A model generated the notes under the pieces. That model did not search any database, had not been told where the DNA came from, and worked only from the letters and a program-made list of their open reading frames with translations. A program made the position numbers and the translations under genes. Of a DNA stretch of 64,000 nucleotides, positions 53,580 through 61,048 are shown in pieces; the stretch's first letter is position 1, and every line of letters begins with the position of its first letter. Source of the stretch: Streptomyces tropicalis. GTDB lineage: Bacteria > Actinomycetota > Actinomycetes > Streptomycetales > Streptomycetaceae. The stretch spans positions 186,001 through 250,000 of the forward strand of contig NZ_JARJBB010000009.1 in assembly GCF_029269835.1 (NCBI RefSeq), read 5' to 3'.

Positions 53580-53791
53580 CAGGCGGCCCTCCCGTAGCGC
53601 GCGCGGGGACGCCTGATCGGTTCGACGGTGTGGGACGAGACGAACTCCGCCACCGCACTCTCTGGGATGCGTACGTGTCGGCCGACCTTGACGTACCGGA
53701 TGCGCCGCTCTTCGATCAGCCTCCGCGGGAAGCGGGCGGTCGTCCCGAGGAGCTCGGCGACCTGGTCCACGGACAGATAGCGGTCGTTCAT
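53579..53791 (-). CDS. xis: Excisionase (MerR-like HTH)
   Basis: A 70-residue winged-helix excisionase of the AICE/pSAM2 type: YLSVDQVAELLGTTARFPRR, LIEERRIRYVKVGRHVRIPE, SAVAEFV. It bends DNA at att sites and steers the integrase toward excision. ATG 53791 overlaps the rep stop by four bases (ATGA), and its stop overlaps the integrase ATG, so rep-xis-int are strictly coupled. Confidence 0.93.
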   Translation of the reverse strand: MNDRYLSVDQVAELLGTTARFPRRLIEERRIRYVKVGRHVRIPESAVAEFVSSHTVEPIRRPRARYGRAA

Positions 53792-55068
53792 GCGGTCGGC
53801 TCTCCTTCCGTTCCGGGGGCGGGTTCGAGGGAGGCTGCGAGCCAGCTCTCGGCGGCGCTGAGGCCGGTGCCGGCGAACACCCAGTGGGCGAGGACGAGCG
53901 TGGTTTCGCCTTCCTGCGGCATGACCGGAGCGGCTTGGGCGCGGCGCCATTGGGCGCGTGCGTCGCGGAGGGCTCCGAGGGTGGTGGAGTAGCGGCGGGA
54001 CTTGGTGGAGAAGTGGCCGCGGAAGCCGAGCATGTGGGCCCAGGCTCGCAGGCGGAGGTCTGCCAGGTCCTTGCGGGCGCCGAGGGTCCAGGCGGTGCGG
54101 ATCATGCGTCTGGCGTGTTCGGTGATCCTGGCTTGTGCCAGCTCGGCGAGGAATCGTAAGGGCCGGTCGAGGGTGCCCGTCGCCGTCTCGGCGCCCTTGG
54201 TGGCGTACTTGGCGATGTACGAGGCGACTGCCCGCTCGGTGAGTTCTTGGCCGCCGTCGAAGTCGGCCGACCGGATCGGACGGACGTCGAGCTGGCGGCC
54301 GAAGACGAAGGCGTGCAGCCGGCCGTCGACGTCCGGGCCGTCGACCCGGGCGGCAGCGGTGGCGGCGTGGATGGCGTCAGTCAGCAGCTCGGCCGTGGCC
54401 CAGGCCGGGGACGCGGTCTCGCCGCCTTCCGGGCCGTCGAGGCGGATCACCGCATGGAAGTGGACGGCGCCGCGCTTCTGGTATTCGGCCACCTTCGCGA
54501 ACGAGACGCGCGCGTGGTCGCGGAAGGCACGCTGCGTCAGTCCGGCTCGCTTGGCGACCTCCCGGCGCAGGTAGATGGAGAAGCGTCGCCAGAGGAGCCC
54601 GGCATGCGCGTTCCAGAGGACGGCCGCTTCGTAGTCGTACAGGTCCGGGTCGAGGGGTGTTCCCAGGGCCGGGTCCTGGTCGTCATGGCGGACGCCGCAG
54701 CGGCAGGCGCGGCCGCTGGAGGGCCGGTTGTGAACCGGCCCGAAGCTGGGGGCGGTGAAGGTGGCGAAGACCCGGGGGTGTGTGGCGACCCGGTCGGGGG
54801 TGCCCTTGCCGCCGCGGAGTCCGGCGGTGATCAGGTGGTAGGTGTCGCGGCGGTAGGTCTCGGCGCAGGCCGCGCATCGGGTCGTGCGGCGGTTGTTGCA
54901 GCGCACCAGGAGGTTGCCGGCTGGCAGGGCCGTGGAGTCCAGGTGGCGCAGGGCGCGGCCGATCTCGCCGGTAGTGGTGTCGATCGCATGCTCGGTGCGG
55001 TGGCCGTCGAGGCGCACGGGGCGGGTGCAGCCGCCCAGGCCGGACAGCTGACGGGCCAGCTCGGGCAA
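53788..55068 (-). CDS. repSA: RepSA-like replication initiator
   Basis: A 426-residue (from TTG 55068) rolling-circle-type initiator. It has a zinc-binding region CNNRRTTRCAACAETYRRD near 57, GRACRCGVRHDD near 118, the metal-binding histidine motif RGAVHFHAVIRLDG near 200 (HxH), and the Tyr region AVASYIAKYATKGAE near 285. It replicates the excised circular form. The frame stays open upstream with no ATG and no clear Shine-Dalgarno sequence, so the start is uncertain; translation could begin further up, as LASLGTLPELARQL fits an upstream start. It overlaps xis at the 3' end. Confidence 0.9.
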   Translation of the reverse strand: MPELARQLSGLGGCTRPVRLDGHRTEHAIDTTTGEIGRALRHLDSTALPAGNLLVRCNNRRTTRCAACAETYRRDTYHLITAGLRGGKGTPDRVATHPRVFATFTAPSFGPVHNRPSSGRACRCGVRHDDQDPALGTPLDPDLYDYEAAVLWNAHAGLLWRRFSIYLRREVAKRAGLTQRAFRDHARVSFAKVAEYQKRGAVHFHAVIRLDGPEGGETASPAWATAELLTDAIHAATAAARVDGPDVDGRLHAFVFGRQLDVRPIRSADFDGGQELTERAVASYIAKYATKGAETATGTLDRPLRFLAELAQARITEHARRMIRTAWTLGARKDLADLRLRAWAHMLGFRGHFSTKSRRYSTTLGALRDARAQWRRAQAAPVMPQEGETTLVLAHWVFAGTGLSAAESWLAASLEPAPGTEGEPTA

Positions 55069-55220
55069 CGTGCCCAGCGAGGCCAGGTGGAGAGTTCCGC
55101 CAGCGGAGGCGGGGTCTGCCGGGTGATGATGGGGGTTCCTTTCGGCTGTTTCGACAGTGCAGAGGGGACGGCCCCGGGACGGCGGGATGCTTGGCGGCTT
55201 GTTGCCGCCCCGGCGGCCGG

Positions 55221-55457
55221 TCAGCGCTTGTTCGCGCCGCTGATGAGAGAGCGCAGAACCACGGCGGCGAGGGCCACGGACACGGCCGTGACGGCGACCG
55301 CCGCCAAGAGCGCGGTGAGCACGACCCCCACGACGACCACACCCACGTACGGGGTGAGAGAGCGGCCGGCGGAGGGCACCGGGGCATGGCTGTGCCGGGG
55401 GCTGATGGTGTGCGACGTGGGCAGTGTCGGGATGTCGGGCAGCTTGGGGCGGAGCAC
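55221..55457 (-). CDS. SpdD-like mobile element transfer protein
   Basis: A 78-residue protein. The Pro-rich N-terminus (RPKLPDIPTLPTSHTISPRH) is followed by one long hydrophobic segment (VGVVVVGVVLTALLAAVAVT) and a short basic tail. It matches SpdD of plasmid spread functions, which help move transferred DNA along the recipient mycelium. GTG 55457 is preceded by AAGGAGG. Confidence 0.85.
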   Translation of the reverse strand: MLRPKLPDIPTLPTSHTISPRHSHAPVPSAGRSLTPYVGVVVVGVVLTALLAAVAVTAVSVALAAVVLRSLISGANKR

Positions 55458-55471
55458 GGCGGACCTCCTTG

Positions 55472-55666
55472 TCAGTGGTGGGTGCCGTTGACGACGTCGA
55501 CCCCGGAACGGGTGCCGGAGTCGATCGCGGGGGCGAGGAAGGTACGGGAGAGCAGGAAGCCGAACAGCGCGATCACGACGACGATCCAGACGCGGACGCC
55601 GAGGAACTTGATCGCGCTCCAGGCGATGAGCCCCAGGACCAGGACGAGCGGCAGTGAGACAGTCAC
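55472..55666 (-). CDS. Small membrane spread (Spd) protein
   Basis: A 64-residue protein with two membrane segments (LPLVLVLGLIAWSAIKFLGV and RVWIVVVIALFGFLLS) and the tail SRTFLAPAIDSGTRSGVDVV, typical of the small Spd proteins of AICEs. The start is GTG 55666 with GGGAG upstream; 14 bases separate it from the spdD start. Confidence 0.82.
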   Translation of the reverse strand: MTVSLPLVLVLGLIAWSAIKFLGVRVWIVVVIALFGFLLSRTFLAPAIDSGTRSGVDVVNGTHH

Positions 55667-55676
55667 GGGAGCTCCC

Positions 55677-55868
55677 TCAGCGGACGCGGCAACGGTGGGT
55701 ACGAGCGGCCAGCTCGGCCGCGGCACGGGTGTCGTAGTCGGTGGAGAAGCCGCAGCGCGGGGCGGTGCAGGCCGCCGTGTGCTTCTCGCGGCCCCGGCCG
55801 TCGTAGTAGGTGGCGACCTGAACGGGACCGATGCGGACGACGCGGCGGAAGCGCGGGTTGGCGGGCAT
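55677..55868 (-). CDS. Small Cys-containing mobile element transfer protein
   Basis: A 63-residue basic protein: RFRRVVRIGPVQVATYYDGR, HTAACTAPRCGFSTDYDTRA, AAELAARTHRCRV. Three Cys and two His suggest a treble-clef-like zinc site. It is a well-known small gene in AICE spread operons. The start is ATG 55868, one base overlapping the stop of the upstream 66-aa gene. The same reading frame is continuous with the DUF2637 gene upstream (no stop between), so a fused product is also possible. Confidence 0.8.
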   Translation of the reverse strand: MPANPRFRRVVRIGPVQVATYYDGRGREKHTAACTAPRCGFSTDYDTRAAAELAARTHRCRVR

Positions 55869-56612
55869 CAAGGCAGCTCCTTGGAGTCCTGGTGGCTCTC
55901 GCCGGTGAAGTCGGTGACATGGCCGACCAGCCACCGCCGGATCTCCTCGCTCTCGTCGAAGTCGGCGGTGAGGATCACGGGTTCGGCGATGAGCATTGCT
56001 TCGGTGAGGCGGTTCTGTCGGGTCAGCTCGGCGGCGCGGTTCAGCGCGCGGAGCGTGGACGGACGCACGGTGGAATGTCCTCCGGGCCAGGGCGACGAGG
56101 GCGGGCGGAACGGGCGCAGGGGCAGGGGCAGGGGCAGGGGCAGGGAGGGGTGTCAGCGAGGTCTCGGGGTGCGGCTCGGGAGCCGAGTCGGTCGAGGCTC
56201 CGAGGTCGTCGCCGTCTGTCGGGACCGGTTCCGGCGCGGGCTCTGGTGTCCGTGAGCCGTGCGCGAGGAGAGTTCCGCCGAGGAAGGCGATCGCAGGCCA
56301 TCCGGCGACCAGGATGCGCAGCCAGGCCGGTACGTGGACCAGGTCGAGAAGACCGGCGGTCGCGACGTTCGCGCCGAGTGACGCGGTCAGGGCGACGACG
56401 AACCAGCACCAGGCGGCCGGCTTCGATCCCCCAGAGCGGAGCCGGTGCCAGGCGGCGACCAGGAGCAGATCTACGGAGACGGGGTAGGCCCACGCCTTCC
56501 ATCCGTTCTGCCCCGCAGCTGCAGCGAGGTCGTGCAGGTGGGCGAAGGACAAGGATCCGGCGATGACGGCTTGGACCAGGACCGCGTCCACCCGGGCGGC
56601 GGGGCGGCCCAT
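55677..56612 (-). CDS. DUF2637 membrane protein (SpdB-like) running into the next spd gene
   Basis: From ATG 56612: residues 1-125 form a DUF2637 membrane domain with four segments (VQAVIAGSLSFAHLHDLAAA, WAYPVSVDLLLVAAWHRLRS, WCWFVVALTASLGANVATAG, WLRILVAGWPAIAFLGGTLL), then a Pro/Glu/Ala linker with (PA)n runs up to about 180. After that the frame has no stop: it crosses the 66-aa gene out of phase (Arg/Pro/His-rich) and joins the 63-aa spd gene in phase, ending at 55677. DUF2637 proteins usually end with their own C-terminal helical domain, which is missing here. Deletion or frameshift of the gene end is likely. Confidence 0.7.
   Translation of the reverse strand: MGRPAARVDAVLVQAVIAGSLSFAHLHDLAAAAGQNGWKAWAYPVSVDLLLVAAWHRLRSGGSKPAAWCWFVVALTASLGANVATAGLLDLVHVPAWLRILVAGWPAIAFLGGTLLAHGSRTPEPAPEPVPTDGDDLGASTDSAPEPHPETSLTPLPAPAPAPAPAPVPPALVALARRTFHRASVHAPRAEPRRRADPTEPPHRSNAHRRTRDPHRRLRRERGDPAVAGRPCHRLHRREPPGLQGAALMPANPRFRRVVRIGPVQVATYYDGRGREKHTAACTAPRCGFSTDYDTRAAAELAARTHRCRVR
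55868..56068 (-). CDS. AICE hypothetical, 66 aa, acidic helical
   Basis: 66 residues: RPSTLRALNRAAELTRQNRL, TEAMLIAEPVILTADFDESE, EIRRWLVGHVTDFTGESHQD. GGAGG eight bases before GTG 56068 supports translation. It overlaps the DUF2637 frame (different phase) upstream and the 63-aa gene by one base downstream. The function is unknown; its location suggests a role in spread or transfer. Confidence 0.7.
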   Translation of the reverse strand: MRPSTLRALNRAAELTRQNRLTEAMLIAEPVILTADFDESEEIRRWLVGHVTDFTGESHQDSKELP

Positions 56613-56818
56613 CAGGACGACTCGCCGGGGTAGTCCAGGCCGTCGTCGGGGTCGCCATCGGGCGGGAAGACGCCGGGCGGCGGCTCGGGCAGGGACACGG
56701 CCAAGGACGACGCCACGGATACGACGAAGTCCTCGTCGGCATGCGAGGTGTCGGCGTAGAGGGCGAGTTGACCGAGTAGGAAGACGGTCCGGAGGAAGTC
56801 TTCGCAGTCGGGGCACAT
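56612..56818 (-). CDS. AICE hypothetical, 68 aa, acidic
   Basis: 68 residues: CPDCEDFLRTVFLLGQLALY, ADTSHADEDFVVSVASSLAV, then a Pro/Asp-rich end. A CPDC motif at the N-terminus and strongly acidic composition. AAGGTGAG precedes ATG 56818; the stop overlaps the DUF2637 ATG by one base (TGATG), so it is coupled within the transfer operon. No family is recognised. Confidence 0.7.
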   Translation of the reverse strand: MCPDCEDFLRTVFLLGQLALYADTSHADEDFVVSVASSLAVSLPEPPPGVFPPDGDPDDGLDYPGESS

Positions 56819-56898
56819 GGCGAGTGCTCACCTTCTTTCGGGCATGACGGGGTAGGGACTCGGCGCGTGACGACGGCGCCGGCCTTGAGCGGGCGTGG

Positions 56899-58278
56899 TT
56901 ACTCGGTGACCGGCCGCGGGCTGCTCGACGGCCCGGTGGGCTTCTCAAGAGCCGCAGGACGGGCGTACGGCCGGAAGGGTGAGAGGGCCGGTACGTCGGG
57001 GGCGAGGTGAGCCAAGGCCCGGCAGGTGGCCGCAGCGTCGGCGAGGGAGAGGTTGGGGGTACGGATGCGGGACCAGCCGCCCGAGGTGTCACCGACGACG
57101 GCGAGGCCGGGCCGCTCGGAAGCGATCGCGCAAGCGGCGGATGCGGCCTCCGGGGCGATGTCCCCGAGTGCCATCTTGGCGGACGCCTCGTCGTTGACCC
57201 GGTGGCAGACGCGGGCGGTGAGCTGAGCGCGCAGCATGGTCGCGCCCTTGCCCAGCTCGGCGCCGAAGCGCTGTCCGCAGACCTCCAGGTAGATGCCGGC
57301 CGCTCGGCCGAGTTGGGCGAGGCGGATGAGCTGGGTCACCATCTCATCGCGGCGTTCTTCTTCTTTCCTGGTCGCGATGAGGAAGAGTTCCGCCACCTCG
57401 TCGACGAACAGCACGACAGGCGCCGGGCGTTCAGCTTCCGGCAGACCCCAGATGTCGGATGTGATCCGTTCGTCCGGGGTGCTCGGGGCGACTCCCTGTC
57501 GGGCCTTGATCAGGTCATATCGGTCCTCCATTTCCTTGACCAGTGCGGGCAGCAGATCGGCCGCCTGGTCGGGGTCGGTGGCCAGTGCGGACAGCCGGGC
57601 GGCAAACGGCGCCAGCTCGACACCGCGCTTGCAGTCGATGCCGACCAGGACGACGGGCTGAGCGGCCAGGCCGGTGAGCAGGTTCCGCAGGTACATGGAC
57701 TTGCCCGAAAGGGTTGCCCCCAGGACGAGTTCATGAGGTACGGCGCGGTAGTCGCGGACGTATGGGGTCGCGTCCTCCTTCAGGGCCACCGGAACTTGGA
57801 GCAGCCCCAGATCCGTACGCACGCGGGGCATCCGTACCTTCCTGAGAACGTCGAAGCCGACGAGCCGCAGTTCCACGACTCCGGGCTTGATCTCCCGGAC
57901 GTGGACGGCGTGGACGCCCCAGGCGTGCCGCAACCGTTCGGCGGAGGCGGCCACGTCCGCCGGATCCTGTCCAGGAGCCAGACGCAGCCGCATGCGCAGG
58001 CCGGTCGAGGTGGGCCGAATGAGGCCCCGGCGGGGTGGCACCGGCCGCACCTCTCGACGGGTGGTGGCCCGGACGGCCAGCGCCCGCCAGCGGGGAGGCA
58101 CGACGGTCAGGCCACAGGCGTCCATGGTCGAGGAGTACGAGGCCAGCAACCGGATCACCGACACCGGCAGCCCGACCGTGGACCAGTACGCCGCGGGGTG
58201 GGCGTGCCGGGCGTAGGCCGCGCCGCCTATCGCAGCGAGGGACCCGCCCAGCTCGGCCACCGTCACCAGGTCCGCCAC
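56899..58278 (-). CDS. traSA: TraSA-like FtsK/SpoIIIE DNA translocase
   Basis: A 459-residue conjugative translocase. The N-terminus has one or two weak membrane segments (AELGGSLAAIGGAAYA; YWSTVGLPVSVIRLLASYSS), followed by the motor domain: Walker A LVLGATLSGKSMYLRNLL near 205, Walker B VVLFVDEVAELFLI near 300, then QLIRLAQLGRAAGIYLEVCG and LTARVCHRVNDEASAKMALG. The GATLSGKS loop is typical of pSAM2-type TraSA. It pumps double-stranded element DNA to the recipient. The start is GTG 58278, overlapping nothing but lying 6 bases after the preceding stop. Confidence 0.93.
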   Translation of the reverse strand: MADLVTVAELGGSLAAIGGAAYARHAHPAAYWSTVGLPVSVIRLLASYSSTMDACGLTVVPPRWRALAVRATTRREVRPVPPRRGLIRPTSTGLRMRLRLAPGQDPADVAASAERLRHAWGVHAVHVREIKPGVVELRLVGFDVLRKVRMPRVRTDLGLLQVPVALKEDATPYVRDYRAVPHELVLGATLSGKSMYLRNLLTGLAAQPVVLVGIDCKRGVELAPFAARLSALATDPDQAADLLPALVKEMEDRYDLIKARQGVAPSTPDERITSDIWGLPEAERPAPVVLFVDEVAELFLIATRKEEERRDEMVTQLIRLAQLGRAAGIYLEVCGQRFGAELGKGATMLRAQLTARVCHRVNDEASAKMALGDIAPEAASAACAIASERPGLAVVGDTSGGWSRIRTPNLSLADAAATCRALAHLAPDVPALSPFRPYARPAALEKPTGPSSSPRPVTE

Positions 58279-58283
58279 GTCGA

Positions 58284-58634
58284 TCAGCCCGCCTGCGACA
58301 TCGGGAAGGCGCCGGGGGCGACGGCGGTCGCCCGGAAGGCGATGCCGTGTCGCTGCTGGCCGTTGAAGACGCTTTCCCACGGCCGGGCCACCAGGCCCGG
58401 CAGCGAGACCGGAGCACCGACGGTCAGTCCTTCCGTGACCCCGCTCTCGGGGATGGTGACCTGCATCAGCGACGACTCGCCCTCGTCGATGTAGACGACG
58501 CCGACGGTCATCAGCGCCTCACCGCTCACGGCATCCTTCGCGATCTCGCCGGTCTGGCGGTCACGCACCTTCGGTGCCGGCGCTTCGGTCAGCAGGACGG
58601 TGGCGGTCGAGGCGTCAACGCGGATTACACGCAC
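58284..58634 (-). CDS. AICE conserved hypothetical upstream of traSA, 116 aa
   Basis: A 116-residue beta-rich protein: RVIRVDASTATVLLTEAPAP, VRDRQTGEIAKDAVSGEALM, VGVVYIDEGESSLMQVTIPE, VGAPVSLPGLVARPWESVFN, HGIAFRATAVAP. It looks like an OB-fold or single-stranded-DNA-binding-like subunit found before traSA in many AICEs; its function is unproven. GTG 58634 has AAGGAG eight bases upstream. It is the first gene of the transfer operon and lies right behind the KorSA-type operators. Confidence 0.8.
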   Translation of the reverse strand: MRVIRVDASTATVLLTEAPAPKVRDRQTGEIAKDAVSGEALMTVGVVYIDEGESSLMQVTIPESGVTEGLTVGAPVSLPGLVARPWESVFNGQQRHGIAFRATAVAPGAFPMSQAG

Positions 58635-58658
58635 TGAGATGTCTCCTTCAGGGTCGAT

Positions 58659-58723
58659 CAACTTGCCTGACAAGTTGACTTAGCAAGTTAGAAACTAAGG
58701 ATGCCAAGTTGACTTGTCAAGTC
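58659..58723. promoter_or_regulatory. Operator cluster of the transfer promoter (KorSA-like)
   Basis: In an AT-richer stretch: inverted repeat CAACTTG-CCTGA-CAAGTTG (58659-58677), GTTGACTT at 58674-58681, and a second block GTTGACTTG (58708-58716) within CAAGTTGACTTGTCAAGTC, which ends in the palindrome GACTTG-T-CAAGTC (58711-58723). The same GTTGACTTG element recurs, inverted, before the GntR gene at 59511. By pSAM2 precedent the GntR repressor encoded at 58759 binds here to silence the transfer operon. Confidence 0.75.
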
Positions 58724-58758
58724 AGATCCGAAGGTGAGTTGAGGAGCCGTCAGGCCGT

Positions 58759-59487
58759 TCAGTTCAAGCGGTAGGTGTCTTCAAGTTCCTGCCTGTCAGC
58801 AGGAAGGAGCACGTCAGAGACTTGCAGAGCTCGCCCGGAGGCGTCGCAGGCGATGACGAGAACACTCAGGACAGGGACGCCGTCCGGCAGACCCAGCGAT
58901 GCGGCTTCCGCCGCTTCGGGCAGACGCGCAGAAACCCGCTCCGTCACGTGGTCGAAGCGAACCTTCTTGCGGGCCTCCAGATGCTCACGCACACCGGCCG
59001 ACAGCACATCCGCACCTGCCAGGTCGGTTCCCTCGACCAGGCCGGCGGCAAAGTACGAAGAGACAAGCTCCACCCCTTCGCCGTCTTCCTCGACCAGGAA
59101 GCGGCGCATGGTGACCTTCGCGCTCTTGGGCAGCCCCAGGGCCGACGCCACACGCGCCGGGACGGTCACTTCACCAACCTCGACCAGGCGTCCAGGCGTC
59201 TGCGACTCGACGCGCGCGAGGGCTTCAAGACCACGGCGGTCCTTCTCCTCGACGACCGCGGGTCGCCCGCGCACGATCGTCCCGAACCCCTGGCGGGACT
59301 CCAGCCAGCCGTCCCTCTTCAGCAGTTCCAGCGCCCGCACGACCGTGGGACGGGACATCCCGAACGACTGCACCAGCTGGTTCTCACTGGGAACCCGCGT
59401 GCCGGGCGCGTAGGTGCCGTCCTCGATGCGACGCTGGATCGTCTGCGCGAGACGCACATACTTGGGCGCCTCCACTTCATACGCCAT
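58759..59487 (-). CDS. korSA: KorSA-like GntR-family repressor (HutC/UTRA)
   Basis: 242 residues. Winged HTH 8-75 (IQRRIEDGTYAPGTRVPSEN, QLVQSFGMSRPTVVRALELL, GWLESRQGFGTIVRGRP), and UTRA effector domain about 90-238 (VTMRRFLVEEDGEGVELVSS, LSVLVIACDASGRALQVSDV). In pSAM2 the equivalent KorSA represses pra and itself and blocks transfer. Operators of the GTTGACTT type lie both downstream-side (58659-58723, transfer operon) and at its own promoter (59511-59528). The start is ATG 59487. Confidence 0.9.
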   Translation of the reverse strand: MAYEVEAPKYVRLAQTIQRRIEDGTYAPGTRVPSENQLVQSFGMSRPTVVRALELLKRDGWLESRQGFGTIVRGRPAVVEEKDRRGLEALARVESQTPGRLVEVGEVTVPARVASALGLPKSAKVTMRRFLVEEDGEGVELVSSYFAAGLVEGTDLAGADVLSAGVREHLEARKKVRFDHVTERVSARLPEAAEAASLGLPDGVPVLSVLVIACDASGRALQVSDVLLPADRQELEDTYRLN

Positions 59488-59510
59488 GAACGCCGCCTGT
59501 CGAGATTGGC

Positions 59511-59528
59511 CAAGTCAACCGGTCAACC
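59511..59528. promoter_or_regulatory. Autoregulatory operator of the KorSA-like gene
   Basis: CAAGTCAACCGGTCAACC: inverted copy of GTTGACTTG (59511-59519) and a direct GTCAACC pair (59514-59520, 59522-59528), located 24-41 bases before the repressor ATG. It has the same core as the transfer-promoter operators. Confidence 0.7.
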
Positions 59529-59577
59529 AGACTAGCGACAATCCCTGTGCAGCAGTAGAAGCGGGGGTGTAGCTCCC

Positions 59578-60015
59578 TCACGAAGGCCAGGCATCGGCCA
59601 TCACGAAGGAGACCACCGTTCCCCCGAAACGGCTCGGTCCGGAGTGCCACGACTCGGCGAGGGAGTCGACCAGGAGCAACCCGCGCCCGTGCGCGTCACT
59701 GGCGTCCGGCCGGCGGAGGCGGACAGCAGCCGGAAACCCCGGATTGTGCACCTCCACCCGCAGCGATGTGACTTCCCTGAACCACTCCACCCGTAAGACC
59801 CACTCCTCCTCGGACCGCCCATAGAGGATCGCGTTCGTCACCAGCTCCGAGATCATCAGAGCGCAGTCGTCGACCGAGCAGGCCGGGTTGTACGGGGCGA
59901 TGAACTTCCGGAACCAGCGCCGGGCCCTGGGTACGGACTCCGGCGTCGGATGCAAGGTCATCGCCCCGAGCCGCGGCGAGTCCTCGCAGGGGTAGCGGTC
60001 GATCAGGTAGGTCAT
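59578..60015 (-). CDS. RsbW-like ATP-binding protein (AICE)
   Basis: A 145-residue HATPase_c_2 protein: SVPRARRWFRKFIAPYNPAC, CALMISELVTNAILYGRSEE (N-box) near 50, VEVHNPGFP near 87, and DASDAHGRGLLLVDSLAESW (G-box) near 105. It is related to anti-sigma kinases but lacks a partner gene here. It is encoded 6 bases after the zinc-finger peptide, in the operon behind the AGTGGC/GCCACT operators. The role in the element is unknown; it may tie element activity to host sigma factor or differentiation control (inference). Confidence 0.85.
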   Translation of the reverse strand: MTYLIDRYPCEDSPRLGAMTLHPTPESVPRARRWFRKFIAPYNPACSVDDCALMISELVTNAILYGRSEEEWVLRVEWFREVTSLRVEVHNPGFPAAVRLRRPDASDAHGRGLLLVDSLAESWHSGPSRFGGTVVSFVMADAWPS

Positions 60016-60021
60016 CCGGGC

Positions 60022-60195
60022 TCACTCCTTGCCGCTGCCGTCGCAGTCGAGGCAGCGCCGCTTCGACGTGGCACGAGTGCGGTCGTTGGCAGTGGCAAGG
60101 GCCACCGACGTCCGCGAGCTGACGCGCTTCCAGCCACGCCCCCGGCATCCCCGGCAAGCTAAGTGCGTGCCCTGATCCGGCCGCTGACTCGTCAC
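60022..60195 (-). CDS. Small DnaJ-type zinc-finger peptide (AICE)
   Basis: 57 residues with two CxxCxGxG-like halves: HLACRGCRGRGWKRVS near residue 12 and RRCLDCDGSGKE at the end, so one DnaJ-type zinc site. GTG 60195 is preceded by AAGGGGG. Similar peptides are common next to AICE and phage regulators. It probably contacts nucleic acid or protein; the function is unknown. Confidence 0.72.
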   Translation of the reverse strand: MTSQRPDQGTHLACRGCRGRGWKRVSSRTSVALATANDRTRATSKRRCLDCDGSGKE

Positions 60196-60212
60196 GCCGT
60201 GCCCCCTTCGAC

Positions 60213-60255
60213 TAAGTGGCCTTAGCCACTTAATGGATGGTGGCATTAGCCACTT
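60213..60255. promoter_or_regulatory. Tandem GTGGC-N4-GCCAC operators
   Basis: TAAGTGGC-CTTA-GCCACTTA (60213-60232), a perfect 20-base palindrome, and a second weaker site GTGGC-ATTA-GCCAC (60240-60253) extended to TTAGCCACTT. They lie 18-60 bases before the zinc-finger peptide start. The same half-site occurs before the second GntR gene (61049), so they are its likely operators. Confidence 0.75.
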
Positions 60256-60291
60256 GGGGGGCGCAAGCCCTTCACGCGAAGTGGCCTGCAA

Positions 60292-61032
60292 TCAGGTGAG
60301 GGGGTAGCCCTGCTCGAACGCCCAGCGGTGCGGCGGGTAGGTCGCCTCGGCGAACTCCAGCGGCCGGTCCTGGAGGTCGTAGACCACATGGTGAACAACC
60401 AAGACGGCTGAACCGGAGTGCAATTGCAGGTCGGAGGCTTCCTCGTCCGTGGCACTCCGGGCGCACATGCGGTCCTCGGCGTAGCTTCCCTGCCGACCCG
60501 TCATCCTCTCGACGTACATCAGCGTCCCCTCCTGAATCCGCTCCGGCTCCAAGAGCTTGGATGCGCGCTGGCCGACATCGGGGGCGAACCACGACGTGGA
60601 CAGGGTGATGGGGCCGTCCTGGTTGTTGGTCACCCGCCGGCGATGCACCGCCCGTCGATCCTTCGTCAGCCCCAGGGCCTCGGCGACGTGATCGGGCGCA
60701 TCCAACCAGCCCGCCGACGTGATCACGGCGTACTCGCCGGGCGTGTAGATCTTCCCCGTCTGGCGGGCGCGACCGTACAACTCCCTTGCACGCCGATTGA
60801 CTTCCAGACTGCGCACGTAGGTCCCCGACCCCTAGCGCTTCTCGACGAGCCCCTGATGACTCAGCGCCTCCAGCGACCGGGCCGCGGTGGGCCGGGAGAC
60901 CTTCCAGTCCGCCGCCAGCTGCCGTTCCGAGGGGACCTCGTCCCCCGCCTGCAGGTCACCCCGAAGGATCTGATCGCGGATGTGGTGCGCGATCTGCAGA
61001 TACTTCGGCTGAGCCTCCTCGATCTGCGGCAT
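60292..61032 (-). pseudogene. Second GntR-family repressor interrupted by an amber codon
   Basis: A normal 246-residue GntR/HutC architecture split by one TAG at 60832-60834. Before it: HTH residues 1-66 (YLQIAHHIRDQILRGDLQAG, EVPSERQLAADWKVSRPTAA, ARSLEALSHQGLVEKR). After it, in the same frame: GSGTYVRSLEVNRRARELYG and a full UTRA domain to 60292. Intact relatives read LVEKRQGSGTYV or similar at the joint, so a CAG-to-TAG change fits. Separate products (66-aa HTH; 174-aa UTRA from GTG 60816) are possible. The HTH fragment alone would probably dimerise poorly. Confidence 0.88.
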
Positions 61033-61048
61033 GACCCCTCCTCATTTA

